Made by a program: the position numbers and the translations under genes | Shown: positions 8,351-16,817 of the stretch, in pieces | How positions within the stretch are numbered: position 1 is the stretch's first letter | Layout: each line of letters opens with the position of its first letter | NCBI RefSeq assembly: GCF_946477055.1 | Contig: NZ_CAMKXG010000018.1 | Location: 1-23,988 of the forward strand | DNA: 23,988 nucleotides | Reading direction: 5' to 3' | DNA from: Lonsdalea britannica | GTDB taxonomy: Bacteria; Pseudomonadota; Gammaproteobacteria; Enterobacterales; Enterobacteriaceae | The notes under the pieces: model-generated | What the model saw: the letters and a program-made list of their open reading frames with translations, nothing else | Told to the model about the DNA's origin: nothing | The model's database searches: none

Positions 8351-8614
8351 TCACTGCGGCCGAATCAATTTTTTGCGATCGAGCAGTTCATTTGTTTCCG
8401 GATTGTAGTAACGGCTGGGCCAGATTTCGGCAGGGTGTATCCCTAACGCATCCGCAATGAGCCACTCTCCTTTCGGCCATGGGCGAGATATAGCATTAGC
8501 AAGCGTGGACGAACTTAATCCGGCAGACCGTGAGACCGCGGCAAGGGTGGTACCTTTTTTCTTTAACGCCGCAATGATATCAGCAGGGTGCCAGTCATGT
8601 TTCCTTGAATTCAT
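8351..8614 (-). CDS. nlp: Ner-like DNA-binding regulator Nlp/SfsB
   Basis: The 87-aa protein matches enterobacterial Nlp (SfsB, 92 aa in E. coli). Nlp is a relative of the Ner proteins of Mu-like phages; in E. coli it was linked to expression of maltose genes. The conserved block DWHPADIIAALKKKGTTLAA, the helix-turn-helix SAGLSSSTLANAISRPWPKGE (about residues 30-50) and IWPSRY near 66 are all present. The start is supported by AAGGGAAGG 5 bases upstream of the ATG. In E. coli it lies next to ispB; here two Mu-type DNA-binding genes intervene, and its other neighbour is mdh. It diverges from the first Mu-type gene across a repeat-rich gap. Regulatory targets cannot be told from sequence. Confidence 0.92.
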   Translation of the reverse strand: MNSRKHDWHPADIIAALKKKGTTLAAVSRSAGLSSSTLANAISRPWPKGEWLIADALGIHPAEIWPSRYYNPETNELLDRKKLIRPQ

Positions 8615-8796
8615 AATCCTTCCCTTAGTGCTATAAGACGACAGTGTATTAGTGGTATAACTAACGAATTGGGTTAAATGGTTTCATTAACTAAAAAACC
8701 ATTATTTGGAAATAATATATCATCAGTTTTCTAATTATTTCCAAATTAATTTCCCAATAAATCTTTTTTTGTAATGAGTAGCACTATCGGGATGAA
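8615..8796. promoter_or_regulatory. Repeat-dense divergent control region between nlp and a Mu-type regulator
   Basis: This AT-rich 182-base gap holds several symmetric elements. There is a perfect 13-bp inverted repeat (8704-8716 with 8734-8746, 17-base spacer). There is an 8-bp inverted repeat AATGGTTT/AAACCATT (8677-8684, 8696-8703). A near-identical 12-base direct repeat TTAGTG(C/G)TATAA occurs at 8625 and 8649, and TTAGT/ACTAA half-sites surround 8649-8664. The density suggests operators for the divergent regulators. No single promoter could be assigned with confidence. Confidence 0.6.
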
Positions 8797-9192
8797 ATGG
8801 ACATGAAAAAAGAGTGGTTTGCGACCAGCGAGTTGGTTGGCATCGGCGGACTCCCTAAATCACGGCAAGGATTGAATAAACGTGCCCGAGAAGATGGTTG
8901 GGAAAAACGTCGCAGAAAAGGTGTGCAAGGACGAGGTGTTGAATATTCTATTCACAGCTTGCCCGAATCTGTGCAGCAGTCTTTATTGCTGATGCAGGAA
9001 ACGCCCGGAGAATATTCAGCGAAACCATCGGATATGCTACCGGTGTGGATGCAGATATATCAACAGCTTTCAGTGTCTGAACGCGAAAAGTTGATTAGCT
9101 ACATCATGCGGGAAGGTGTCTATGCAACTCTCAAGCAGTTAGGGCTGTGCTCACCTTCTACCTCACCCATTACAAGCGAGACCCCTGAATGA
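8797..9192 (+). CDS. Mu repressor/MuA-type winged-helix DNA-binding protein, copy 1
   Basis: The 131-aa protein carries the Mu-type DNA-binding domain (the HTH family shared by the Mu c repressor and the MuA N-terminus). The signature is W-F-A-x-x-E-L-x-G near residues 7-15, GLPKSRQGLNKRA, the wing GWEKRRRKGVQGRGVEY and SLPESV. A second block at about 80-117 (W..IYQQL...EREKLI..I.REGV.A.L..LG) is shared with the tandem paralogue and looks helical, perhaps for oligomerisation. There is no DDE transposase domain. An alternative start, ATG at 8803, is equally plausible: it aligns with the paralogue and sits 10 bases from GGGA. It diverges from nlp. The family is well supported; function and targets are unknown. 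Confidence 0.85.
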   Translation: MDMKKEWFATSELVGIGGLPKSRQGLNKRAREDGWEKRRRKGVQGRGVEYSIHSLPESVQQSLLLMQETPGEYSAKPSDMLPVWMQIYQQLSVSEREKLISYIMREGVYATLKQLGLCSPSTSPITSETPE

Positions 9193-9198
9193 TTTTTC

Positions 9199-9223
9199 TG
9201 CCATTCCTGTTGAGGGAATGGCA
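9199..9223 (+). terminator. Hairpin after Mu-type gene 1
   Basis: TGCCATTCC and GGAATGGCA form a perfect 9-bp stem around a 7-base loop, starting 6 bases after the stop codon. Downstream is GCACTTCTT and not a clean T-run, so termination is probably partial. It suggests the two Mu-type genes are not a tight operon. Confidence 0.5.
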
Positions 9224-9430
9224 GCACTTCTTATGCTTCTCTCCCCGTTAATTCCTGCCTGATTCCTCAGTTTGTACTGCAGTAACGCATTACGTTTTTT
9301 CTTATGTTTAATGATTAGAGCTTTCTTTTATGTTGATCTATTATGTGGAAACTTTATGTAACTCGGGTGTCTGCCGTCGCCCGATTGGGAATCGTTAAGC
9401 AGGGAATGTCAGGCCAACGTGGAGGGATGT
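9224..9430 (+). promoter_or_regulatory. Leader of Mu-type gene 2
   Basis: This 207-base space contains no gene. AT-rich sequence at 9290-9360 includes TATTAT at 9339-9344, a possible -10. A 7-bp stem (TCGGGTG with CGCCCGA, one G-U, 9363-9384) lies in the likely 5' untranslated region. The strong ribosome binding site GGAGGG at 9421-9426 defines the downstream start. Confidence 0.35.
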
Positions 9431-9826
9431 ATGGATAAAAAATGGTTTGCGACGAAAGAACTGTTGGGTGTTGCGGGATTACCAACGTCCAGGCAGGGGC
9501 TGAATAAAAAGGCTAAAGAAAACGGCTGGGAGAAACGGCGTCGTAAAGGTGTACAAGGGAAAGGGGTCGAATACGCTATCTGGAGTTTACCCGACAGCGT
9601 TAAGCGCTCGCTCATGATGGAAGAGTCGTCCATCCCAGAATACACCACACCGGCAGAGACTGAGTTATTGTCGACGTGGATACTGGTTTATCACCAGTTG
9701 ACAGGGCGCGAGCGTACCCTATTAATAAATCATATTCTGCATGAAGGGGCTCTGGCGATGTTGACTCGCCTAGGGAGCTCGCCACAAGCGAGCGATACCC
9801 AAGGGGTCGATCAGAACTCTCGCTGA
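9431..9826 (+). CDS. Mu repressor/MuA-type winged-helix DNA-binding protein, copy 2
   Basis: The 131-aa paralogue of the upstream gene keeps roughly three quarters of the first 60 residues. It has the same domain order: a Mu-type winged helix (WFATKELLG, GLPTSRQGLNKKA, GWEKRRRKGVQGKGVEY, SLPDSV), a variable linker, and a C-terminal block at about 80-116 (W..VYHQL...ER..LI..I.HEG..A.L..LG). Synonymous sites differ widely from copy 1, so the duplication is old. ATG 9431 is chosen because GGAGGG lies 4 bases upstream; a GTG four codons earlier is in frame but would overlap that site. Its last 16 bases overlap the 3' end of convergent ispB. No transposase or phage gene accompanies it. The role is unknown; transcriptional regulation is the simplest inference. 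Confidence 0.85.
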   Translation: MDKKWFATKELLGVAGLPTSRQGLNKKAKENGWEKRRRKGVQGKGVEYAIWSLPDSVKRSLMMEESSIPEYTTPAETELLSTWILVYHQLTGRERTLLINHILHEGALAMLTRLGSSPQASDTQGVDQNSR

Positions 9827-10782
9827 ACGGCTAAATGCGCTAACCCTTCTAAAGCCAGGCGATAGGGGGTTTCTGGCAGACACTGCAGCGCGCTGATCGC
9901 TTTATCTGCTTCTTCTTCTGCGCGCTGGCGGGTATAGCCGAGCGAGCCGCATTCCTGCATCGCGGTAAGAACCGGTGTCAGCAGATGACGCCCGTTACCC
10001 TGTTCAATCGCTTCGCGGATCATGGCGCTCTGCTCAGGGTTGCCATGGCGCATGGCATGCAGCAGCGGCAGGGTCGGTTTGCCTTCGTTGAGGTCGTCAC
10101 CGGTATTTTTGCCCAGCGTTTCGCCATCTGCGCTGTAATCCAGCAAATCGTCAATCAGCTGAAATGCCGTTCCCAGATAACGTCCGTAATCTTTCAATGC
10201 GTTTTCTTGCTCTACGGTTGCGCCAGCCAGAATAGCTGAAGATTGCGAGGCGGCTTCGAATAAGCGGGCCGTTTTGCTGTAGATCACGCGCATGTAGCTA
10301 TCTTCGGTGATATTGGGATCGTTACAGTTCATCAACTGCAGCACTTCGCCTTCCGCGATGACGTTGACCGCATCGGACATCACCGTGAGAACCTGCAATG
10401 AGCCAAGCCCCGTCATCATCTGAAAGGCCCGCGTATAGATGAAGTCGCCGACTAATACGCTGGCGGCGTTGCCAAAGGCGGCGTTCGCCGTCGCTTTTCC
10501 TCGACGCATGTCGGACTCATCGACAACGTCGTCATGCAGTAGGGTAGCGGTGTGAATGAATTCGATTAACGCCGCAACGGTAACGTGCTTGTCGCCCTGA
10601 TAGGCTAAAGCTCTGGCAGACAGAACCGCAATCATCGGGCGAATACGTTTTCCACCGCCGCTGACAATGTAATGGCCCAACTGATTGATAAGCGCGACAT
10701 CGGAGGACAGATGTTCCAGGATAATCGTATTAACGGCGGACATATCCTGGGAGCTTAACGCTGTGATTTGTTCTAGATTCAT
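9811..10782 (-). CDS. ispB: Octaprenyl diphosphate synthase IspB
   Basis: The 323-aa protein is a trans-polyprenyl diphosphate synthase that extends farnesyl diphosphate with isopentenyl diphosphate to make the C40 side chain of ubiquinone and menaquinone. The first aspartate-rich motif DDVVD is at residues 84-88, the second (DDLLD) at 211-215. GGGKRIRP near 42-49 and MRRGKATAN are also conserved, and the length equals that of E. coli. It diverges from rplU, as in E. coli, separated by a 257-base control region. Its 3' end overlaps the Mu-type gene 2 by 16 bases on the opposite strand, which may give transcriptional interference. Confidence 0.98.
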   Translation of the reverse strand: MNLEQITALSSQDMSAVNTIILEHLSSDVALINQLGHYIVSGGGKRIRPMIAVLSARALAYQGDKHVTVAALIEFIHTATLLHDDVVDESDMRRGKATANAAFGNAASVLVGDFIYTRAFQMMTGLGSLQVLTVMSDAVNVIAEGEVLQLMNCNDPNITEDSYMRVIYSKTARLFEAASQSSAILAGATVEQENALKDYGRYLGTAFQLIDDLLDYSADGETLGKNTGDDLNEGKPTLPLLHAMRHGNPEQSAMIREAIEQGNGRHLLTPVLTAMQECGSLGYTRQRAEEEADKAISALQCLPETPYRLALEGLAHLAVQREF

Positions 10783-10862
10783 TGTTTCTGCCAGCTGATT
10801 TCTTCAACGCTATCGCCGTACTGCTGTTCTAGATCGGCGTTAAATAAGAAAAGGTTGTATTG

Positions 10863-10890
10863 ATTGTACTTGAAAAATGACGCAGATAAA
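10863..10890 (-). promoter_or_regulatory. Candidate ispB promoter
   Basis: On the minus strand TTTATC (10890-10885) and TACAAT (10868-10863) are 16 bases apart, about 80 bases from the ispB ATG. The -10 is good and the -35 moderate. Confidence 0.4.
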
Positions 10891-10940
10891 CGGCAGTTAA
10901 TGGCTTGTATCCTTTTTCTTCATGTTGCTTAATTCTGCAC

Positions 10941-10969
10941 TTGTCATGCTTCAGATTTTTGCGTAGAAT
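10941..10969 (+). promoter_or_regulatory. Sigma-70 promoter of rplU-rpmA
   Basis: TTGTCA at 10941-10946 and TAGAAT at 10964-10969 are separated by exactly 17 bases. Each hexamer is one base from consensus. The following TCGCGCCC is a GC-rich discriminator of the kind found at growth-rate- and ppGpp-controlled ribosomal promoters. Confidence 0.8.
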
Positions 10970-10994
10970 TCGCGCCCTATTGTGAATATTTATA

Positions 10995-11351
<357 letters not shown>

Positions 11352-11369
11352 GTCTTAGGAGAGCGAATA

Positions 11370-11627
11370 ATGGCACATAAAAAAGCTGGCGGTTCCACTC
11401 GTAACGGCCGTGACTCAGAAAGCAAACGCCTGGGCGTAAAACGTTTTGGCGGTGAATCCGTTCTGGCAGGCAGCATCATCGTTCGTCAGCGTGGTACTAA
11501 GTTCCACGCCGGTACTAACGTTGGTTGTGGTAAAGACCACACGCTGTTTGCACTGTCTAACGGTAAAGTTCAGTTCGAAATCAAAGGCCCTAAAAACCGT
11601 AAATTTATCAGCATCGTTGCTGAATAA
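11370..11627 (+). CDS. rpmA: 50S ribosomal protein L27
   Basis: The 85-aa protein begins [20 protein letters not shown] and contains the conserved [19 protein letters not shown] block of bL27. Its basic N-terminal tail reaches toward the peptidyl transferase centre. The N-terminus is the short gammaproteobacterial form, with no cleavable extension of the Firmicutes type. AGGAGAG lies 8 bases upstream. A strong terminator follows, with yhbE and obgE beyond it on the same strand, an arrangement kept from E. coli. Confidence 0.98.
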   Translation: MAHKKAGGSTRNGRDSESKRLGVKRFGGESVLAGSIIVRQRGTKFHAGTNVGCGKDHTLFALSNGKVQFEIKGPKNRKFISIVAE

Positions 11628-11647
11628 TTACAGTTTCTAAGTCTTTT

Positions 11648-11678
11648 AAAAGCCCTGCACCTGTTGCAGGGCTTTTTT
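11648..11678 (+). terminator. Terminator after rpmA
   Basis: AAAAGCCCTGCA and TGCAGGGCTTTT form a perfect 12-bp stem around CCTGT, followed by more T residues. It is a strong intrinsic terminator, so yhbE and obgE depend on read-through or their own promoters. Confidence 0.92.
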
Positions 11679-11720
11679 CGTTTGGCAATACTGTAAACAT
11701 CATCCGCTGCGGATAACACC

Positions 11721-12686
11721 ATGAAACAGAATGCAGGCTTGGGGCTTTGTCTGGCTTTGACCACCGCTGTTTGTTGGGGCGCTCTGCCTATCGCCATGAA
11801 GCAGGTTTTGAGTGTGATGGATCCGTATACCGTTGTCTGGTATCGATTTTTGATGGCTTCGTTCGGGCTGTTCATTCTTCTGTATTTTAAGGGAACGATG
11901 CCCCGATTTCGTTTGCTGCGACGTCGGCGTTGGTGGATATTGCTATTGATTGCAACGTGCGGTCTGCTAGGTAACTTTGTTCTATTTAGCTCGTCATTAA
12001 AATATCTCAGCCCTACGGCTTCTCAAGTGATCGGACAGCTCTCCCCGGTGGGGATGATGTTCGCCAGCGTACTCATCCTGAAAGAAAAAATGCGTGTGAC
12101 TCAGGTGATCGGCGCTATTACGTTGCTGAGTGGCCTGATGATGTTCTTCAACACGAGCCTGATTGAGATTTTTACCCGACTGAGTGACTACACGTTAGGC
12201 GTGTTATTAGGGGTGGGTGCCGCGACGGTCTGGGTGACTTACGGGGTGGCGCAAAAAGTGCTTCTACGACGCTTGTCATCCCAGCAGCTGCTGTTTTTAC
12301 TCTATGTACTGTGCGTCATTTTCATTACACCGGTGGCAAAGCCTGGTGTCTTGTTTCAACTCAGTAGCTGGCAACTGGCGTGCTTATTGTTTTGTGGCGT
12401 GAATACGGTTGTCGGGTATGGCGCGCTGGCAGAGGCGATGGCGCGTTGGCAGGCGGCTCAGGTTAGCGCCATTATTACGCTGACACCACTGTTTACTCTG
12501 ATGTTTTCCGATTTATTAGCGTTAGGCTGGCCTTCTGTCTTTACGCCTCTTACGCTAAATTTCATCGGCTATGTCGGGGCATTTGTGGTCGTGGCGGGGG
12601 CGATGTTCTCAGCGGTTGGACACCGTTTTTTCCCAGTAAAACAGCAGGTAAGCAATGTGCCCGGCATCAACACCGACAGCAAATAA
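11721..12686 (+). CDS. yhbE: EamA/DMT-superfamily inner-membrane transporter YhbE
   Basis: The 321-aa hydrophobic protein has ten predicted membrane spans in two tandem EamA repeats. The first repeat runs from about residues 8 to 140, with WGALPIAMKQVL and the YLSPTASQVIGQLSPVGMM signature. The second runs from about 155 to 300, with VWVTYGVAQKVLLRRL and ARWQAAQVSAIITLTPLFTL. This is the layout of drug/metabolite transporters, and the sequence and length match E. coli YhbE. The substrate is unknown. It sits between rpmA and obgE, as in E. coli. No clear ribosome binding site was seen, only GCGGATAA ahead of the ATG. Confidence 0.93.
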   Translation: MKQNAGLGLCLALTTAVCWGALPIAMKQVLSVMDPYTVVWYRFLMASFGLFILLYFKGTMPRFRLLRRRRWWILLLIATCGLLGNFVLFSSSLKYLSPTASQVIGQLSPVGMMFASVLILKEKMRVTQVIGAITLLSGLMMFFNTSLIEIFTRLSDYTLGVLLGVGAATVWVTYGVAQKVLLRRLSSQQLLFLLYVLCVIFITPVAKPGVLFQLSSWQLACLLFCGVNTVVGYGALAEAMARWQAAQVSAIITLTPLFTLMFSDLLALGWPSVFTPLTLNFIGYVGAFVVVAGAMFSAVGHRFFPVKQQVSNVPGINTDSK

Positions 12687-12741
12687 GTCGGCTTGTGGGT
12701 TAATCCAGACGGCTTCTGGTGGCTGTTTATTTTTAATACAG

Positions 12742-12770
12742 GTGAAATCTTTGCGCTAAGCAGGTACAAT
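12742..12770 (+). promoter_or_regulatory. Candidate obgE promoter
   Basis: TACAAT at 12765-12770 is a good -10 followed by a GC-rich CAGCGCCC. GTGAAA at 12742-12747 lies 17 bases upstream as a weak -35. It is in the 243-base gap after yhbE and would supply obgE independently. Confidence 0.35.
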
Positions 12771-12869
12771 CAGCGCCCATTTTACCGTGATGGTTCTGAC
12801 TGCGTCGTTTTCAGTGACGGATGGCTTTATATGCTGTCCTTTATAAAATCAAAGAGTTACGCCAAAGAG

Positions 12870-14105
<1,236 letters not shown>

Positions 14106-14152
14106 GCCTGACGTTATACCCGAATAAGAAAAGTTTGCTTGTTGTATCAATT

Positions 14153-14188
14153 ACCCTTATCTGCATACGCAGATAAGGGTGTTTTTTT
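14153..14188 (+). terminator. obgE terminator
   Basis: ACCCTTATCTGC and GCAGATAAGGGT form a perfect 12-bp stem with a 4-base loop, followed by GTTTTTTT. It lies between convergent obgE and dacB; the T-run serves the obgE direction. Confidence 0.93.
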
Positions 14189-14205
14189 ATTAAGGCTCCA
14201 GCGCC

Positions 14206-15639
14206 TTAGTTGTTCTGATAAATATCTTTGTAGAGTCTGCTTTCAAAACGTACCAGAGGAACGCGACGTGTCTTCTGATCATCTGCGGAGTAGCCTGAAA
14301 GATACTGTACAAACGCCATTCTCTGACCGCTGGCCGTTGTAATGAAGCCCGCAAGATTGTACACGCCCTGCAACGCTCCCGTTTTTGCTGAAACTTTGCC
14401 GTCAACGCCCGCTTCATGCAATCCGCCTCGATAGCGAAGCGTTCCGTCATATCCCGCCAGAGGCAGCATCTTGATGTAGTTCAACTCGCTATCGTGCTGG
14501 GCGATGTATTGCAACACCTGCATCATGGTTGCAGGCGCAAGCAGGTTGTGACGAGACAAACCCGAACCATCCACGATGACACTGTTCCCAAGATCGACGC
14601 CCGCTTTCTGGCGTAAGATCTGACGTACCGCATCAGAGCCAGCACGCCAGGTACCCGGCACATTAAACCGTTCATGCCCTATGGTGCGAAACACCGTATC
14701 CGCGATCATGTTGTCCGACTTTTTCAGCATGATGGTCAGCAATTCATGCAGAGAGTCAGACTGTGTTTGCGCCAAAACGGTCCCCGTCAGTCCTGGTCTA
14801 GTCTGTCTGCGCAGGCTACCAGCGATGCGGATATCTGCTTCCAATAACTCATCTTTGACGATAGCGCCGGCATAGCTGCCGCCATCCTGAACGGCAAATG
14901 CCAGGGGGAGGGGATCTGAACGCTGCGTTAAACACCCCGTAAGGGTAAAGCGATTCAGTTCTCCCGGAACAACATCCAGTTCGCAGTATTGTGCGTCGGA
15001 CGAGCCTTTCGCCAGCGTTTTGACTTCGCTATACATCTGTACAGGGTAGTAAGAGGCGACGCGGATGAAAGCATTGTCACCGGGATTGGGAGCGCTGTAG
15101 AGGGATACCGAGAAGCAGTTCCTATCGACGATGGCAGCGGCAGGCGGGGCGCTAAAGCATTGCGTCATATCGTTCCACGGCCACCCGGGTGCTTTGTCAT
15201 GGCTCGCGAATACGGAGGTATCGATCAGCACATCGCCAGCGATTTCGCGGATACCATTTTTTTTCAATACCTGTACCATGGAACGAATCTGCTGGCGTTT
15301 TAATGTCGGATCGCCGCTGAAACGCACAATCAGATTTCCACGCAAAACGCCGTTGCTGACTGAGCCTGTGCTTTCCATCGTGGTCGTGAATCGAAAATCG
15401 GGACCGAGTTGGAGTAGTGCCGCCAATGCAGTAATGACTTTTTGCGTACTGGCTGGTAGCGCCATTTGTTGGCTGTGATAATCAAGCGTGGGAGAGGGCG
15501 CTCCCACTTTCTGCACCACCAACGCCAGATTGGCGCCGTCAGGCAGGTATTGTATATAGTCCTCTACCGGGGCGGCAGCCGAGGCAGTATGCAGAATACA
15601 GGTGCAGAGAAGGCCGGTAGCAATAGATAAAAAACGCAT
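14206..15639 (-). CDS. dacB: D-alanyl-D-alanine carboxypeptidase/endopeptidase DacB (PBP4)
   Basis: The 477-aa precursor equals E. coli PBP4 in length. It is a periplasmic serine peptidase that trims stem peptides and cleaves cross-links in peptidoglycan. A signal peptide (residues 1 to about 21, ending ASA) is followed by the penicillin-binding fold. The SxxK motif is STQK with nucleophile Ser64 and Lys67. The second motif region lies in DGSGLSRHN and the third is KTG in SAKTGALQG. A large insertion between the first and second motifs (about 90-290) is typical of this class. The start at MRFLSIATG gives a proper signal peptide; the open frame extends 34 codons further upstream without homology. 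It diverges from greA. Confidence 0.97.
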   Translation of the reverse strand: MRFLSIATGLLCTCILHTASAAAPVEDYIQYLPDGANLALVVQKVGAPSPTLDYHSQQMALPASTQKVITALAALLQLGPDFRFTTTMESTGSVSNGVLRGNLIVRFSGDPTLKRQQIRSMVQVLKKNGIREIAGDVLIDTSVFASHDKAPGWPWNDMTQCFSAPPAAAIVDRNCFSVSLYSAPNPGDNAFIRVASYYPVQMYSEVKTLAKGSSDAQYCELDVVPGELNRFTLTGCLTQRSDPLPLAFAVQDGGSYAGAIVKDELLEADIRIAGSLRRQTRPGLTGTVLAQTQSDSLHELLTIMLKKSDNMIADTVFRTIGHERFNVPGTWRAGSDAVRQILRQKAGVDLGNSVIVDGSGLSRHNLLAPATMMQVLQYIAQHDSELNYIKMLPLAGYDGTLRYRGGLHEAGVDGKVSAKTGALQGVYNLAGFITTASGQRMAFVQYLSGYSADDQKTRRVPLVRFESRLYKDIYQNN

Positions 15640-15714
15640 AATCTCGGTTAAGCACAGGGTAACGTGAGGCAATACTACGGCCCAAGGTGGGCTAAAGTAA
15701 ACGATGATCCCCAT

Positions 15715-15742
15715 GGAACTCTGGGGTAAAATACGTATCAAA
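15715..15742 (+). promoter_or_regulatory. Candidate sigma-E promoter of greA with overlapping sigma-70 -10
   Basis: GGAACTC at 15715-15721 and TCAAA at 15738-15742, 16 bases apart, resemble the sigma-E pattern GGAACTT...TCTRA. TAAAAT at 15727-15732 within the spacer could be the -10 of an overlapping sigma-70 promoter. Overlapping sigma-70 and sigma-E promoters are described for E. coli greA, so this fits an expected arrangement. The exact start sites are inferred. Confidence 0.55.
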
Positions 15743-15747
15743 ATGCA

Positions 15748-15906
15748 AAACCGAGCCTGCCCTGGAAAAAACTATTTCCGGGTTGGGCCGCCTTTGCTTG
15801 AATTGTCAGGGTGCGCTGCAGAAAAAAGACACCCCGTCGCATTTTATTCTATCGCGTCAGGAAGACGGTGATTTAAGTCCTATGGATTTTTAGAGGTATA
15901 GACAAT
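15748..15906 (+). ncRNA. greA leader, possible GraL-like small RNA region
   Basis: The long leader contains an imperfect stem (CCCTGGAAA with TTTCCGGG, about 15762-15783) and a GGGTG/CACCC pairing near 15810-15836. In E. coli the greA leader yields short GraL transcripts by premature termination. No clear hairpin-plus-T-run was seen here, so a GraL equivalent is only possible. The greA ribosome binding site (AGAGGTA) is at its end. Confidence 0.3.
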
Positions 15907-16383
15907 ATGAAACAGTTTCCGATGACGTTACGTGGTGCTGAAAAGTTACGCGAAGAGCTTGAACATCTGAAAATGGTTCGCCGGCCGGAAATTATTTCGG
16001 CGATCGCTGACGCTCGCGAACATGGCGACTTGAAAGAAAATGCGGAATACCACGCAGCCCGTGAACAGCAAGGGTTCTGCGAAGGTCGTATTCAGGAAAT
16101 TGAAGCAAAGCTTTCAAACGCTCAGGTGATTGACGTTACCAAAATGGCGGCCAACGGCCGTGTTATTTTTGGCTCCACTGTCACAGTGATGAATGTCGAT
16201 ACAGAAGAAGAACAGACCTATCGCATCGTCGGCGATGATGAGGCGGACTTCAAACAAAACCTGATCTCGGTTAACTCGCCTATCGCGCGCGGATTAATCG
16301 GCAAAGAGGAAGATGATATCGTGGCCATCAATACCCCTGGGGGACTGGTGGAATATGAGATTCTGAAGGTCGAGTATCTCTGA
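15907..16383 (+). CDS. greA: Transcription elongation factor GreA
   Basis: The 158-aa protein enters the RNA polymerase secondary channel and stimulates cleavage of backtracked transcripts. The N-terminal coiled coil (about residues 8-75) carries the acidic tip in [20 protein letters not shown] with the Asp/Glu that position the second magnesium. The C-terminal FKBP-like domain includes [18 protein letters not shown] and [14 protein letters not shown]. The length matches E. coli exactly. It diverges from dacB after a long leader and is followed by a strong bidirectional hairpin. Confidence 0.98.
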   Translation: MKQFPMTLRGAEKLREELEHLKMVRRPEIISAIADAREHGDLKENAEYHAAREQQGFCEGRIQEIEAKLSNAQVIDVTKMAANGRVIFGSTVTVMNVDTEEEQTYRIVGDDEADFKQNLISVNSPIARGLIGKEEDDIVAINTPGGLVEYEILKVEYL

Positions 16384-16413
16384 TTGCTTGATATATCAAC
16401 AGTGTTTGTAAAG

Positions 16414-16448
16414 AAAAGCAAAAGGCCGCATGCGGCCTTTTCTCTTAC
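16414..16448. terminator. Bidirectional terminator between greA and yhbY
   Basis: AAAAGGCCGCA followed by TGCGGCCTTTT (16420-16441) is a perfect 22-base palindrome. T-rich sequence lies on both exits (TTTTCTCTT to the right, TTTTGCTTTTC on the minus strand), so it can end both convergent transcripts. Confidence 0.88.
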
Positions 16449-16500
16449 CAGAGGTCATGGCACTTTGCAGTCAATGCAAAGTAACCTGAGGCAAAAAATG

Positions 16501-16794
16501 TTATCGTGGCAATACGATCTTCCGTTCTTTAGCAGGACGATAGAGCACTAAGGTGTGGCCGATGACCTGGACTTTAACAGCCTTGGCTTCGCGCAGAATT
16601 GCTTCGACGATTAACCCTTTGGTTTCACGATCCTCAGTGGCGATTTTTACCTTGATCAGTTCGTGATGTTCTAAAGCTTGCTCGATCTCAGCCAGTACAC
16701 CTTCGGTAAGGCCGTTGTTGCCTAACAGGACAACCGGTTTTAATGGATGTGCCAGGCCTTTCAGGTGCTGTTTTTGTTTGTTACTCAGATTCAT
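16501..16794 (-). CDS. yhbY: CRM-domain RNA-binding protein YhbY
   Basis: The 97-aa protein is a single CRM (YhbY) domain: MNLSNKQKQHLKGLAHPLKP, the GNNGLTEGV loop corresponding to the family GxxG motif, and VIGHTLVLYRPA near the C-terminus. The family binds pre-50S particles and takes part in ribosome assembly. Length and sequence match E. coli YhbY. It diverges from rlmE and converges on greA, so it lies among ribosome assembly and transcription genes. No truncation is seen. Confidence 0.96.
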   Translation of the reverse strand: MNLSNKQKQHLKGLAHPLKPVVLLGNNGLTEGVLAEIEQALEHHELIKVKIATEDRETKGLIVEAILREAKAVKVQVIGHTLVLYRPAKERKIVLPR

Positions 16795-16817
16795 GGTCTT
16801 TTTTGCTTAGGTTGGGA

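Noticed and set aside
8351..9826. Intact or defective Mu-like prophage
   Set aside because: Only small DNA-binding proteins are present. There is no DDE transposase, MuB, structural gene, Mu-type end or target duplication in view.
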